A stretch of DNA of 64,000 nt from Annona cherimola (Eukaryota > Streptophyta > Magnoliopsida > Magnoliales > Annonaceae). The stretch covers positions 20,999,335 to 21,063,334 of the forward strand of contig CM059977.1 in assembly GCA_030490835.1 (NCBI GenBank), written 5' to 3'. Shown one piece after another: positions 23,346 through 34,988 of this stretch (positions are counted from its first letter, which is position 1; each line of letters starts with the position of its first letter). The notes beneath the pieces were generated by a model that was not told the DNA's origin, searched no databases, and worked only from the letters and a program-made list of their open reading frames with translations. Position numbers and translations under genes: made by a program.

Positions 23346-25719
23346 GATGAAAAGGAATGCAGAGAATCACCATTCGTTATGTACAAAATCTAGGAGGCAA
23401 CTGATCAGAATGTCAGATACCATGGGAGGAATATACTGATACCATCTGTCAGAAGAAAAAAAAAAAGATTTGCTCATTGGATCCGGATGAGATGAGATGA
23501 GTGAGGGGCGTGCGAAGGAGGATGTAATTGAGCTGTACTGGGAATGCGTTATTTCTTAATTTCTTTCTTTCTTTCTTTTTTTTTTTTTTTTTGTTTGAAA
23601 TTTTCTTGAAATATGTTGTATTGAACTATACGGATCGCTGTTCAGTCTATACAGGGGCGAATTTCGTGTCGCTACTGCTCTTTGTATTTGAGATCTTCTT
23701 TTGATGATATATCGGTATTCTTTTGATTCAACCACGTTCACAGTAGACAGTACTAGCAAATTTTATTGACACGAGTCTCTCATTCATCTTTCATCTATGC
23801 TCTCTAGCATCCCATAGCTGATGGGAAATATTTGATGGGAACTTCTCTATTTGGGCCACTTTGATTATTAAATCAAAGTCAAATTAGTTATATTATTCAA
23901 AATTATTTTTAGAAAAACCCCGAATATTCTCATGACTTTCGAAACTGATTCCTCTCGCTCTCGCACCTTTTCATAAATTGTTTCCCTACCCGTACCCGTC
24001 TCATGAGTACAGCCGTTAGCCGAAAATTAAAATGCCTAAGAAGCTGTTATAGCCTTTCTTCCTCAGCCGTCATCGCAGCTTTGCCATCTGAGGCGTTCAT
24101 TTCTTTGGGCCAGAAAAAAATACGCACCTCGCGGTTATAAAAAATCATAAAAAATAAATTTGCTTCGTCTATCCAACTTCCCCCACGCTTCGAACCAGAA
24201 AGAGTCACAATCACTTCATAATCAGTGTTCTGTGACTTGTGTCCCCTCCATCGCTCTCTTATTTAATTAATCTAGTCATAAATGTTACTCCAGGATCATC
24301 TAACGTTTTAAATCCGAGCTAACCACGTTGATCCAACAAACAAAATCTACCAACTACAGTGCCAAAGTCTGCATTGCATGCCTCTGATGTGGGCATCTCA
24401 ATCATCTAGCTGAACACGAACAACCTAAGCACTGTCAATTGTTATTGTAAGTTTTTCTTTCTTGTTTTTTTTATATTTTTGATAAAGAATTTTTTTATTT
24501 TTTTATTTTTTTTTTGATGAAATTGATAAAGAATTTTTATTGTAAGCTGAATACCAACAGCCTTGCCTAAAGCTTGTTGACAAAGAGCTTGTAACACACT
24601 TACTGACATGTCCACTGGGAAGAATCCTCCTGATATCTGGGTTATTTGGGGGATGACATGTTTAATTAATTGCACAATCCAAATATCCTCCTGCAGAATA
24701 TTGATTGACTTGACTTGTGCTGTTCTTTCGCAAATCCTCCCCCGGAAGGCAATCCGAGCCCACAAACTCGAACCTTGGTGTGCACCACATCTGCACCTGC
24801 CCTCCCTTGAACATGACACCCTATCCACACTCGAGCAACAATCCATACCTTCCTCCAGAAGCACGCAGTAATGGTAGATGGCCAGATTATAATTGGTCTT
24901 TATACCCATAGAAGACCAAGCTTTCCTCTCAACACTACTGCATTGTCAACTGGTTGAACACCATAGAGCTATTATTCTTCCCCTTTGATTAATTTCCCTG
25001 TACCCATTCCAACTGCAGAAACCAATGAAGTAGTGTTCCACCTGAACCTGTTCATATCTTAGGTCCAATCTATTCTAGAATATCTGTTGGGATTCTTTTC
25101 GGATGCCTGCAATGCAACATTCGTTCAAGGCTGATGCGGACACTGGTATTCCTGGGTCCCAAACCCATATCCTATGCTTTTGCTTAATCAGGCATCTCAG
25201 ACAAGCCATGGTCATATCCCCACCTTCGTCCTATTTTTGCCTTAACTAGTGTAATGCAATAATGGCCTCTGTGCAGATCTATTCTAGCCTTCCTCCGAAC
25301 AACCAGAGGATCCTTTCGATGATAATTGAGCTCTTCATGCCCAACCTTTCAGGCATGTCTTCAAACACAAAGTTGCTATGGGAAAATAGAAAGCTCACAC
25401 CTCCCAGAGTAGCGACAACGGAAAATGCGGTTCCACTTAAATCCGTGTCCACTTCGCTTCTTTCTCTTTCATTTTCCTGCATTATTTTGTTGTTTGCAAC
25501 ATTATTTCCTAACACCGATCTTTTATTCCAACAATACTCCGGTATTTTCATGGCTCTATCATCGACGGTCAATCAGGAATCCTCAAAACAGGACGTAATG
25601 ATATAACATCTTACCACACCTGCGATAAAAAACCAGCCGACCTAATCCTACTCTTTCCCATACCAGATAGACTATGGAATGATATTTTTTCCTGGTTTTC
25701 GTGAAAATCTTTCCCTGAC
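23346..25719. other. DRP1E 3' flank and unassigned, partly retroelement-like
   Basis: The 3' UTR of DRP1E probably occupies the first few hundred bases; a poly-T tract sits at about 23,575-23,592. From 24,600 to 25,600 base composition becomes coding-like, and broken frames on both strands run through it (for example 24,717-24,911 and 25,262-25,606 plus). Since a gypsy integrase relic follows directly on the plus strand, these may be more decayed gag-pol sequence. I recognise no motif in them. Confidence 0.35.
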
Positions 25720-26264
25720 CAAACACAAGCAGTCAATTACTTTGGCAGTAGTGGATAGATTTACCAGAGATGCCTATTTTAATACGCTCAGCCTCCCTTG
25801 CACTGTTACCTCTTCAGTACAGGTGTTCACAGAAGGCATCATCAGGCTCCAGGAAACACTCCATGAGTTTCCTGGAGCCATCAAGTCAAACCGCGATGCA
25901 TTTTTTCTGAGTGCAATTTGGGATGTTTCACCTTGGATAGGCCATCTTTCGCTCGCCATGGGAAGATTTATGGAATAATTCTTCATTTCATTCATCAATT
26001 CAAATGTCACCGTTCATCAAAGCAGTCTATGGTCAGCCCCACCTTCGATTGTTCCATATGAACTCCACCCATGCCAAATCGCTCACGAGGTTGATGCACA
26101 ACTATCGTAACCGGATGACATCCTTGGCACCCTCAAAACAAACTCGCACCAAGGCCAAAGCTGGCGAGAGGGTTTACAGCTTACTAAATCCATCTACGCT
26201 CCGGACGCGAGCTCAAAATGTGTCCCTGATTCTACGGGCCTTTTCATGCAGATTGGACTGGTAG
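25720..26264 (+). pseudogene. Ty3/gypsy integrase remnant
   Basis: In the plus frame the integrase core pattern is visible: LAVVDRFTRDAYFNTLSLP (about 25,740-25,800), then FTEGIIRLQETLHEFPGAI, then KSNRDAFFLSAIWDVSPW. These correspond to the VVDRFTKYAHF, IIRLHGxPxxIVSDRDxxFxSxFW series of gypsy integrases. After a stop at 25,976, a second frame (26,004-26,264) continues with FIKAVYGQPHLRLF and KAKAGERVYSLL, matching the VYGRPPP and GDWVYLKL blocks downstream of the core. Several conserved residues are replaced (SDRD to KSNRD). It is clearly dead; no LTRs are identifiable next to it. Confidence 0.8.
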
Positions 26265-26277
26265 CATATATATCGGG

Positions 26278-26608
26278 CTGCAGTTGTATGCACTCCAGTC
26301 CAAACATCCATTTTTTTCTAATTTTTTTTTCATAATTGTTAATCTAAATATATTTAATATGCGTATCAATTTTTACCATTTTTGGAGATTTTAAGATTTT
26401 TTCTGATTTTTAAAAATCAGTGGCAGGTTAGTAATTTAATAATTTAAAATTATTAAAATGCCATTAATTTTTAAAAACCTAAAAAATATTTAAAAAATCT
26501 TCAAAAATGGTAAAAGTTGATATAAATATTAAGCACACTTATATTAACATTTTCATAAAAAAGTTTTAAAAAATAAAAAATGAGTGAAATACATCCAGGT
26601 GCATATAA
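26278..26608. mobile_element. Foldback MITE (family shared with 45.6 kb)
   Basis: Left end CAGTTGTATGCACTCC, right end CCAGGTGCATATAACTG. The AT-rich arms 'ttaccatttttggagatttt' and 'aaaatcttcaaaaatggtaa' are complementary around 'aaatcagtggcag'. The internal sequence is closely similar to the element at 45,607-45,995, so both belong to one family. Confidence 0.7.
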
Positions 26609-27414
26609 CTGAGAATCATATAAATCATCATAAGAATGTTAGGGTTTAGCAATAAAATTCACTTGTTGCTAAAAACATTTCTAAAGTTTTACATTTCATT
26701 ACTATCCCTGTTATATCACATTTCAATTTTTTTTTTTTTTACATCAAAAGATTTTTTATCGAATATCAAACACACCCTCACTCAAGTTTAGCCCAAACCT
26801 TTTCCATGAAAGAAGTTGAACTCGAACTAGACAGTCAAACTAAAGGAAAATATTTGCGAAGTTCAAATCTGAATAACCGGTTTCTAAATAAAGTTTGTTG
26901 TTAGAGGTCAAGTAAACTCAGACCCGATCTTATTTATATTTAATAAAAATATGATATATACATGAAATTTAAATAATATTTTTTGATATTTACATATTAT
27001 ATATTTATGTATTATATTTTATTTATATTTATGTTTACATAAATGTTTGTTATGTTAAAATTATATTATACGTAAACTATATCACTTTTATTTACTTCTA
27101 TATCTGTTGGTTTTCTTCATTCATCTGTTTTGGAAAAGGTAACTATTCTTGCAATAATATATTATGTTATCAGTCTTTTCTTAAATTTCAATAGGCTACA
27201 TATTATTAATATTATTTCGATCACTTACTAATTTATATTTGTGTTAAAATTAAAATTTATTGCTCTTAACTAAAAAAATTGTGAACCCAAATTTCAACAT
27301 AACTCAATTTACATACATAGAGTTAGTATTTAAGTTTATTGAACGCTTTGCACCCCGACTCGGGAGGATCCTTTAAGTTCCAGCAAAACTTTCCAAAACC
27401 GTACCTAGAGGACC
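26609..27414. other. Intergenic, no gene recognised
   Basis: AT-rich. 26,640-26,780 carries another worn fragment of the GGGTGTGTTTG MITE family ('caaacacaccctca'). Nothing else can be supported. Confidence 0.35.
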
Positions 27415-28640
27415 AGGGTATTATTTAGCAAGGGCAGGTGTTAGTGACGACGATCAATCAAGGTGCGATGAGCACAATGTAAGCCCAGGGAGAGTATACG
27501 GCACAAGCCCAAATTGGACTACAATTAGAAATTAGCAACTGGTTGTATCTTTCTTTCAAAAAAAAGAAATTGGCAGCTGATTGTATCTTCAAATTGGATC
27601 TACAATTAGAAATTAGCAACGTATCTTATGCTAGCCCCAAAAAAGTATTTGCGATGAACGAGTTATAAGATAAATTTTTTTTAAAAAAAGGCATTCTCGA
27701 GTTAAAATTTGGTTGCAAATAAAATTTCCGGTTGTCGAGGCCCGGTGTCATATGTTCGACGGAAAATCAAAAGAGGTGGTTGATTTGCTAATATTCAAAG
27801 TCCCTAGACAATCCTAAAATTTTCTAGTGGGGAAAACTTTAATGTAATTGGGAAGCGTTTCATTGTTACTTTCAATTAATTTAGAACTGTGGTGTAAGAG
27901 GGTGGAGGGTGTATCTTACAAAGAGACTGTGACAGGATTGAGTTAAACTTAATAGAGTTTTGAAAGAGGGTCCAGAAGGATTTTAAAGAATTTAACTAGG
28001 TTCTCAGAGAGTCTAAGAAGAAACTTACATATAAGTGAGTTTCAGAGGGTCCGGGATAAATCTCAGAAGTGTGAGATGAATCAAAGGGAATATAAGGTTT
28101 GAGTCGATGTTGTGAAAAATTAGATAGATGGATGAGAAGTGTAGAATGAGTAAAAGTCTGGTCCTTGTAGAATTCCTTAAGAAAAAATAATGTCCTACAT
28201 ATAGTATTGTACCATTTCAGTTTTAGAAGAGAATATTTCCTTAGTATGGTTAATACACCTTATTTTTGGAGGCGACATTTCCACTTTTTGGTTAGTTTCC
28301 TTAAATTTAGGAGACATTTAGGTTATTGCTCTTTGATTTTAGGAAACATTTCAGGAACCGTTATTAGTAATACTGTAATTAGTATGTACATTGCTATATT
28401 TATTTTTGAGTCAATTATTATGGTAAAATGTACGGTGGGGAAGTATCGCTACAAGTGGATTTCATTGCAAGTGGTCCACCCCCGCTCAACTCCACCTGGC
28501 TCAGCCACAGATGCATGAAATCCATGTGCGGAATCCCGTCTCAATCGGATCCTAATAAACGTGCTCCGTCTCTGCTTTCGGACGGCAACCAATTGAAGAT
28601 GCAGAGTCGTCCACTTCTCTTCTTCCTGGTCCATCATCTT
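27415..28640 (+). repeat. Upstream block of BAHD unit 1 (copy A)
   Basis: About 1.2 kb of non-coding DNA repeated at 31,613-32,857 (plus) and 50,830-52,045 (minus), with many small differences. Diagnostic text: 'gtgatgagcacaat...aagccc', 'gaaattagcaac', 'cctaaaattttctagtgg', 'atggtaaaatgtacggtggg'. Inside it, a short unit ('caaattgg...ctacaattagaaattagcaac') is itself tandemly repeated at 27,508 and 27,590. It is the 5' flank of the BAHD gene that follows. Confidence 0.8.
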
Positions 28641-28648
28641 TATAATAA
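28641..28648 (+). promoter_or_regulatory. TATA box of BAHD copy 1
   Basis: TATAATAA, 92 bp before the ATG, followed by a CT-rich leader (CTCTTCTCCTCTCCTCTCC). The same TATA box is conserved in the second intact copy at 40,972-40,979 and in the pseudogene promoters. Its position fits a plant core promoter. Confidence 0.6.
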
Positions 28649-28732
28649 CCTGAGCACTTCGACCAAACACGACAGCACTACTCTCTTCTCCTCTCCTCTC
28701 CTCTCGGCTTGTCGTCGAATACTGAAGAGGAG

Positions 28733-29992
28733 ATGATGGAGAAAGTACAAGTAATTTCCACGGAAATCATCAAACCATCTTCCCCAACTCCCCCTCACCT
28801 CCGTACCTTCAATCTCAGCTTACTAGATCAGGCTGTGCAGCGCTGCTACGCACCCATCATTTTCTACTACTCCTCAGGCGGCACTCAATCAATGCTTCGA
28901 CGCCTCAAGACATCTCTCGCGCAAACCCTAGTTCTCTTCTACCCGCTGAGCGGACGGATCAAAGAAAACGGCCTCCAAGTCGACTGCAACGACGCAGGTG
29001 TCGAATTCACCGAGGCCCGAGTCCGAACCCGGCTCCTGGACTTCCTCAGGCGACCCCGCGTCGACGTGGTGGATCGGCTCTCTCCTTCCTCCATCTGGCT
29101 TACGCGAACCGGCCGGAGCGACGTGCTACTCGCGATCCAAGCCAGCCTATTCGAGTGCGGGGGAATATCTATAGCACTCTGCACTTCCCACAAGATCGCC
29201 GACGGAGCTTCCTACGCCACCTTCTTCACGGCGTGGGCCGCCGCAGCGTCGGGCAGCGCCCAAGCCGTCTCGCCCACCTTCCAAGGTTCCACGCTCTTCC
29301 CCAGTACGAAAGGGCCCGCGGCGGAGGTCAAAGCCGTCTTCACGAAAGATAACGTGGTGTGCAGAAGGCTGGTTTTCGAGAAACCCAAAATTGCGGCTCT
29401 CAGATCAGGATCGCGAGCCACGCGCGTCGAAGCGGTGTGTGCACTCATATGGAGGACTGTGATGAAGATAAGCAATGCGAGGGAGTCGGTGGCGACGGAA
29501 TTCGTGAGCTTGCGACCGAGGTTGTCGCCGCCGGTGCCGACTTGCTTTGGGAACATGGCTGTTCCCGTCACTGCAGCCGCCGACATCGCAGAATGCGAGG
29601 GCGACGACATGCAGCGGTATTTAGAGGGGAAGCTGAGGGAAGCAATGGAAAGAGTAGAGGGGAATTTCATAGAAGAATTGCAGAGGGGACCCCAAAAAGT
29701 TACAAGCGCGTATGAGGCTTGTAAGCTGGATAAGTACGCGGATGGGTCGAAAAACTCTTGTCATTTTACGAGTTGGGTTGGATTTCCCCTGTATGAAGCG
29801 GATTTTGGGGAGGGGAAGCCTGTTTGGATTAGCATCATGTCGTTTCCCGCGAAGAATACAGTGATGCTGCTGCCGACGAGGTCCAGGGATGGAATAGAAG
29901 CTTGGGTGAACATGGAGGATGAGGACATGAAGAAATTTGAACGGGACCCTGAGCTACATTCCTTTGTTTCTTCTCAATTTAGTAAATTATGA
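28733..29992 (+). CDS. BAHD acyltransferase, vinorine synthase-like (copy 1)
   Basis: Single exon, 419 aa, the normal size for plant BAHD enzymes. These transfer an acyl group from acyl-CoA to an alcohol or amine of a specialised metabolite in the cytosol. The catalytic HXXXD motif is HKIAD (residues 153-157), in TSHKIADGASY. The second family motif, normally DFGWG, reads DFGEG (357-361, in YEADFGEGKP), with tryptophan replaced by glutamate. FEKPKIAALRS, RVEAVCALIWR and GIEAWVNMEDEDM place it in the clade that includes vinorine synthase; the substrate cannot be read from sequence. The start is the first of two consecutive ATGs; the frame upstream has no other ATG. Coding DNA is much more GC-rich than its surroundings. 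It differs from the copy at 41,044 at about 10 of 419 residues. Confidence 0.92.
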   Translation: MMEKVQVISTEIIKPSSPTPPHLRTFNLSLLDQAVQRCYAPIIFYYSSGGTQSMLRRLKTSLAQTLVLFYPLSGRIKENGLQVDCNDAGVEFTEARVRTRLLDFLRRPRVDVVDRLSPSSIWLTRTGRSDVLLAIQASLFECGGISIALCTSHKIADGASYATFFTAWAAAASGSAQAVSPTFQGSTLFPSTKGPAAEVKAVFTKDNVVCRRLVFEKPKIAALRSGSRATRVEAVCALIWRTVMKISNARESVATEFVSLRPRLSPPVPTCFGNMAVPVTAAADIAECEGDDMQRYLEGKLREAMERVEGNFIEELQRGPQKVTSAYEACKLDKYADGSKNSCHFTSWVGFPLYEADFGEGKPVWISIMSFPAKNTVMLLPTRSRDGIEAWVNMEDEDMKKFERDPELHSFVSSQFSKL

Positions 29993-30023
29993 AAAAGACA
30001 ACCCTCAAGGATATTTTGCAACT

Positions 30024-30398
30024 ATATATATATTTAGATCCAGTGCAGTTCGCTTTAAAATGGGCCTCACACATATTAGATCATAATGAAATTTTATACC
30101 ATCATTTATCCATATAAAAATCATACTTTAGACGATTTAGATGTTGAAAATACCACTTTAAACTTAATATTTACATTAAATTATTTTATTACGTTGATTT
30201 TGCACCATTTTAAGATGGGGATCACACGCATATTGGATTTAGATGAAAATTGGTATGCTAATAAAGTGGACAATTCTAAATACAATAGGTAGGGAGGATT
30301 TCTCATTTATGATCATGTGGGGCCCACGGTGCATGAACTGCACGGTGCAATTGCATGCACCGGAACAAATCCCATATATATATAAAAGAATATTTTGC
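30024..30398. mobile_element. Insertion element in the 3' flank of BAHD copy 1
   Basis: Interrupts a sequence that is continuous after BAHD copy 2. ATATTTTGCAAC occurs on both sides (30,012-30,023 and about 30,389-30,400), a 12-bp direct repeat consistent with a target duplication. The body, from 'gatccagtgcagttcgc' to 'gtggggcccacggtgcatg', recurs at 34,668-34,988. Non-coding, ends rich in TATATA. The superfamily is not clear from the ends. Confidence 0.7.
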
Positions 30399-30489
30399 AA
30401 CCATAACTTTGCCGCAAAAGTTTTAGATCAGGCAACAAATGGTTTTTTTTAAAAAAACCATTGATCCGGCTACAAATGTTGCTTCATCT

Positions 30490-31612
30490 GCTATGTTGTA
30501 AAAATAAAGGCATGGATGCTTTCTTTGAGATCATATATATTGGCACAATGAGCTATTTATCTCTAATGAAATATGTGCATGGGAGGCCACCAGGGCATTG
30601 CCTTGATAGTACGCACTGCGGTGAGCAAGAACATTGGTGCAGTTTTGAATCCCATAAGATGCGGGTGGATCAATTGCAATTTCATCCCTAGAAAGTGGGA
30701 TTTTTTACAAATTTTCCTTCAAGTGAGAGTATTTTACAAAATAAATCCCTTCATAGTATGAGAGTTATAAATATACTTGATTGTAATATAGTGTATAAAT
30801 ACTAATAAAAAATATATGCATGAGAAAATCATTTAAAAAAAGCCCGTGCATGGAGACCCATCTCTTTATTCCATGCCAATGCCGTGTGTACCGAATTCAT
30901 TTTTTAATTTCTTGTTGTTTTAAATAAATATTGTCATGTCGTCAGTTGTAACCTGAATGGTATCTGTGGTTCTTTTTTTCTTATGGAAATTGTGCAGGAG
31001 GCCTCGTAAAGATAGAATATATGGGGTTTAATTGACAATGACCTCCCCGCTGCTCTTAAAAAGCTTCCACTTAGATCAACATCTCTCCCTAAAAAATGTG
31101 AAGAAAATAGTGACAGAGGCAGATGGTTGTTTGCCGGATCTGATTGCTCTGAACAAGGCTATCCATCCCTTACTGAAATGGTAGATGCAGCTTCATGAGC
31201 TGAGTGTACAGGCATCCAATTTTGAGACTACGGGTTTAATCCTCTCTCTTATTAAAGAAAGAAACATATAAACTCAAAATTAATTACTTAGAGTTGCGTC
31301 ATTTGAATTGGTATTTATATTTTACTTTTGATTGCAGGTACGCATTATTATTAAAGAACTCATCGGAGGTCAATTGGACAGTGTTTGGTGACAAGTTTCA
31401 GCAATTTGTTTGAGAAATATTTGGCTATGAATGCTTATTGACTGCATGGAGGGCTCTAGCAAGCCTACCATCTCTTGCATATCATTAGCTTCTTATTAGT
31501 CTCTATCTTATTCATCATATATGGTCCATTTTCATTGGTATGAACTTTTTTGAGTTGCAAAATTTTTATCTATGATACATCCCAAGCACCTGAATATATT
31601 TTGACTTAGATC
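30490..31612 (+). pseudogene. DRP1 gene fragment (intron 11 to exon 13), copy A
   Basis: Non-functional piece of a DRP1 gene. Intron 11 text (from 'ttggcacaatgagctattta') leads through TTGTGCAG to a damaged exon 12 at about 31,000-31,145 ('aggcctcgtaaagatagaat', 'gctgctcttaaaaagcttcc', 'aatagtgacagaggcagatg'). The middle of exon 12 is deleted and it has frameshifts. Intron 12 and the start of exon 13 ('gtacgcattattattaaaga') follow. Intron 13 differs from that of the gene at 15.5 kb, so the source may be another DRP1 paralogue. Very similar to 54,265-55,856. Confidence 0.8.
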
Positions 31613-32857
31613 AATCAAGGTGTGATGAGCACAATCTAAGCCCAGGAGAGTATCCGGCACATGCCCAAATTGGACAACAATTAGAAATTAGCAACTGATT
31701 GTATCTTTCTTTCAAAAAAAGAAATTAGCAGTTGATTGTATCTTCAAATTGGATCTACAATTAGAAATTAGCAACGGATTGTATCTTATGTTAGCCCAAA
31801 AAAAGTACTTGCGATGATTCGAGTTGTAAGATAAAATTTTTTAAAAAGGCATTCACGAGTTAAAATCTGGTTGCAAATAAAATTTCCGGTTATCAATGCC
31901 CGGTGGCATGTGTTCCACGGAAAACCAAAAGAGGAGGTTTATTTGGCTAATATTCAAAGTCCCTAGACAACCCTAAAATTTTCTAGTGGCGAAAACTTTA
32001 ATGTAATTGGGAAGCATTTCATTGTTACTTTCAATTAATTTGGAAATGTGGTGTAAGAGGGTGGATCTTGCAAATAGACCATCAGAGGATTGAGTTGGAC
32101 TCAATAGAGTTCTAAAAGAGAGTGTAGAAGAATTTTAGAAAATTTAACTAGGTTTCCAAAGGGTCTAAGAAGAAACCCGATAAATCAAGCGAGTTTCAGA
32201 GGATCCAAGACATATCTCAAAAGGGTGAGATAATGAAAAGGGGATGTAAGGTTGAGAGGTGTAGAATGAGTGGAAGTCTAGTCCCCATAAAGTCCTTGAA
32301 GGAGAAATGATCTACTAATCATTCTGGTCCCCATAAAGTCCCTGAAGGAGAAATGATCTACTACATATAGCATTGTAGCATTTTAGTTTTGAAAGAGAAC
32401 GTTTCCTTAGTGTGATTAATGCTCATTATTTTTAGAAGGCAGCATTTCCACTCTTTAGTAAGTTTCCTTAACTTTAAGAAACATTTTAGGTTATTGTTTT
32501 TTAATTTTAGAAAACATTTTAAGAGCTGTTATTAGTAATATTATAATTAGTACGTACATTGCTACATTTATTTTTGAGTCAATTATTATGGTAAAATGTA
32601 CGGTGGGGAAGTATCGCTACATGCGGATTTCGTTGCAACTTGCAAGTGGTCCACCCCCGCTCAACTCCACCTGGCTCAGCCACAGATGCATGAAATCCAC
32701 GTGCGGAATCCCGTCTTAATCGGATCCTAATAAACGCGCTCCGTCTCTGCTTTTGAACGGCAAGCAATTGAAGATGCGGAGTCGCCCACTTCTCTTCTTC
32801 CCGCTCCATCATCTTTATAATAACCCGAGCACTTCGACCAAAAACGGCAGCACTAGG
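31613..32857 (+). repeat. Upstream block of BAHD unit 2 (copy B)
   Basis: Repeats 27,450-28,680 in the same orientation, starting at 'gatcaatcaaggtgtgatga' and running to the leader of the BAHD gene ('ttcgaccaaaaacggcagc'), TATA box included. It is cut off by the LTR at 32,860. A 50-bp direct repeat sits at 32,270-32,355 ('ccccataaagtcc..gaaggagaaatgatctac' twice). This marks the start of a tandem second unit. Confidence 0.8.
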
Positions 32858-34007
32858 GCTGTTGAACACACTATTTTGGCGACAAACGCGGATCATTTAT
32901 GCTTCAATAAATTTAATAATTAATACTTTATATAATAATATCCAAAATTAATCACAAATATCCAGTGAGTTAATAAGAACAATTCCCGTTAATTTATTAC
33001 AAGCCAACAAATAAAAAAAAATAAAAAAATAAAATGTCACTGCTGCACCATCTCGGTCCATTAACCCGCATTATTGAACAGATGATCCTACCTTTCCTGA
33101 AATTTAAATTACTCAGAAATGAGTTCAATAACTCAGTAAACAAGAAATAAACCACGTATATAATGGTATATAATATCATAGAAGCACCATAGAAAATGCA
33201 CAAACCACTGATCCAATGTGTAAGGTTGTCCACACTGCTCACAATAGAGCAAACTCACGGCATTTCAGCGCATAACACACAGTCCATAAAAGGAAATATC
33301 AAAGCTCATTAAGGTTATAACAAACTGTCCACGAAAGGACATTCCAAAGTACCCTTCTAGCATGCATAGGATCTATTAAGAAAATAAATAAAATCAATAC
33401 ATATATCCTTGGGATCCCATATATGCAATTTTGTTCCACTTGGCAATAATCATGGTACATTACACACACCATTCTTACTTAAGCATCATAACAACTATCT
33501 CAACCCAATTAAATATTTTACCAACTAAATTAATGTGTCATCCACATATAATTGGGTGAACCAACTTACTAAATTTAATTAAATAAATTCAAGAAAATTT
33601 TTCATCATAACTAGCAAGTAGTCAAAATGTCAGAATGAACAACAACAAATAATCTATATAGCATAACTTTCTATTTCCATTTATTTCTCAATAATTCTGA
33701 ATATTCTCTTAATTTTAATCCGTAAATATTGTATCAAATCTCACTTTTCTTATTCCAATAATCTTATTAAAGAATAAAATAATTTATTAGATTTTAATTA
33801 TAAACTCTAGAATCCACCTACTATTGATAAATTATAATTTAATTTATCCTCCATCATACCCGATGCAATATTTGCTAGACAAACGTCTGTCTATGCAATT
33901 TATAATTATAAGCACATAAATATTTTGCAACATCAAAGAAGCAATTTATGTTGTATAAATTAATTATATAACTACTAACATAAATATGTAATTTATATTT
34001 TGATATA

Positions 34008-34317
34008 GGGTGCGTTTGGCATTTGCAAAAATCCTGTCACAGTTTTTCGTCGCCTAAAAGCTGTCGCATCATGCTGCCGCATACATGAATTCGAAATGTC
34101 GCCGCTACTCCCCAAGACAAAGGTGTGGGGGAGATTAATGCACAGTTACGAATCGTCCATGCTGGCGCCGGCAAAAAAACTCTTGACAATTTTTTCCATG
34201 GTTGAGAAGCTGGACTCAGCAGCCGTCCACGCAGAAGTGACGGGTTTTTCTGACACCCCCTGGTCAATGAAAAGTTTTACATGATTTTACACGTTTTTGC
34301 GAATGCCAAACGCACCC
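34008..34317. mobile_element. Harbinger/hAT-like MITE, 310 bp, ATA target duplication
   Basis: Inverted ends GGGTGCGTTTGGCATTTGC (34,008) and GCGAATGCCAAACGCACCC (ending 34,317), flanked by ATA at 34,005-34,007 and 34,318-34,320. Less AT-rich than its surroundings and non-coding. Nested inside the solo LTR. Confidence 0.8.
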
Positions 34318-34332
34318 ATAAATTTTTATGCT

Positions 34333-34665
34333 TCCATTTTTTATAAATCAAGACTTCTACCATCGCCACTGCACAAGTATAAAATTTAAATTACGTTGCA
34401 ACAACGGAACTAGCTTAATGGAAGTATCATTCCTTTTAATTTTAAATTTGGGTTTCATAGCAAGTAGGTTCCCCCACTTCTAGACATTTTAGTGTCCGAA
34501 TTATGTATATAAGATATATTTTATTTAAAACCGTCAATGGAGATGTTAAAGTTTTCTCAAAAGATATCTATCATATATTATATATAAAGAATGTCGTGCA
34601 GGAGGTTACAAGCTTTTTTAAAAAAAAACTTCCATCCACATATATAGTTTATATATATATATATA
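34333..34665 (+). repeat. Direct repeat, left copy (about 333 bp)
   Basis: From CCATTTTTTATAAATCAAGA to 'ccacatatatagtttatatat'. The whole stretch recurs at 34,989-35,318 with only a few differences (for example 'cgccactgcac' against 'cgccagtgcac'). The two copies flank the small element at 34,668-34,988. Confidence 0.85.
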
Positions 34666-34667
34666 TG

Positions 34668-34988
34668 AGATTCGATCCTATGCAGTCCGCTGTAAAATGG
34701 ACCCCACACATATTAGATTGTAATGAAATTTTATACAATCATTTATCCATACATAAATAATACTTTAGACGGTTTAGATGTTGAAAAAACCACTTTAAAC
34801 TTGATATTTACATTAAACTATTTTATTACGTTGATTTCGCACTATTTTAAGATGGGGATTACACACATGTTGGATTTGGATGAAAATTGGTATGCTAATA
34901 AAGTGAACAATTCTAAATACAATGGGTGGGATGGATTTTCTATTTATGATCAAGTGGGGCCCACGGTGCATGGACTGCAACAACGGAT
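34668..34988. mobile_element. Second copy of the BAHD1 3'-flank element
   Basis: Runs from 'gagattcgatcctatgcag' to 'ggggcccacggtgcatggac' and matches 30,035-30,350 throughout ('ttgatatttacattaaacta', 'tttaagatggggattacac', 'ggtatgctaataaagtg'). Non-coding. It sits exactly between two 333-bp direct repeats. Confidence 0.7.

Noticed and set aside
24442..24909. 155-codon minus-strand frame as a gene
   Set aside because: The C-terminal third is a lysine/phenylalanine-rich translation of a T-tract and the rest shows no known motif; a gypsy relic lies on the other strand nearby.
28709..28732. BAHD copy 1 starting eight codons further upstream
   Set aside because: That position is TTG, not ATG. 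The first ATG in frame is 28,733; the same holds for copy 2 (TTG at 41,026, ATG at 41,044).
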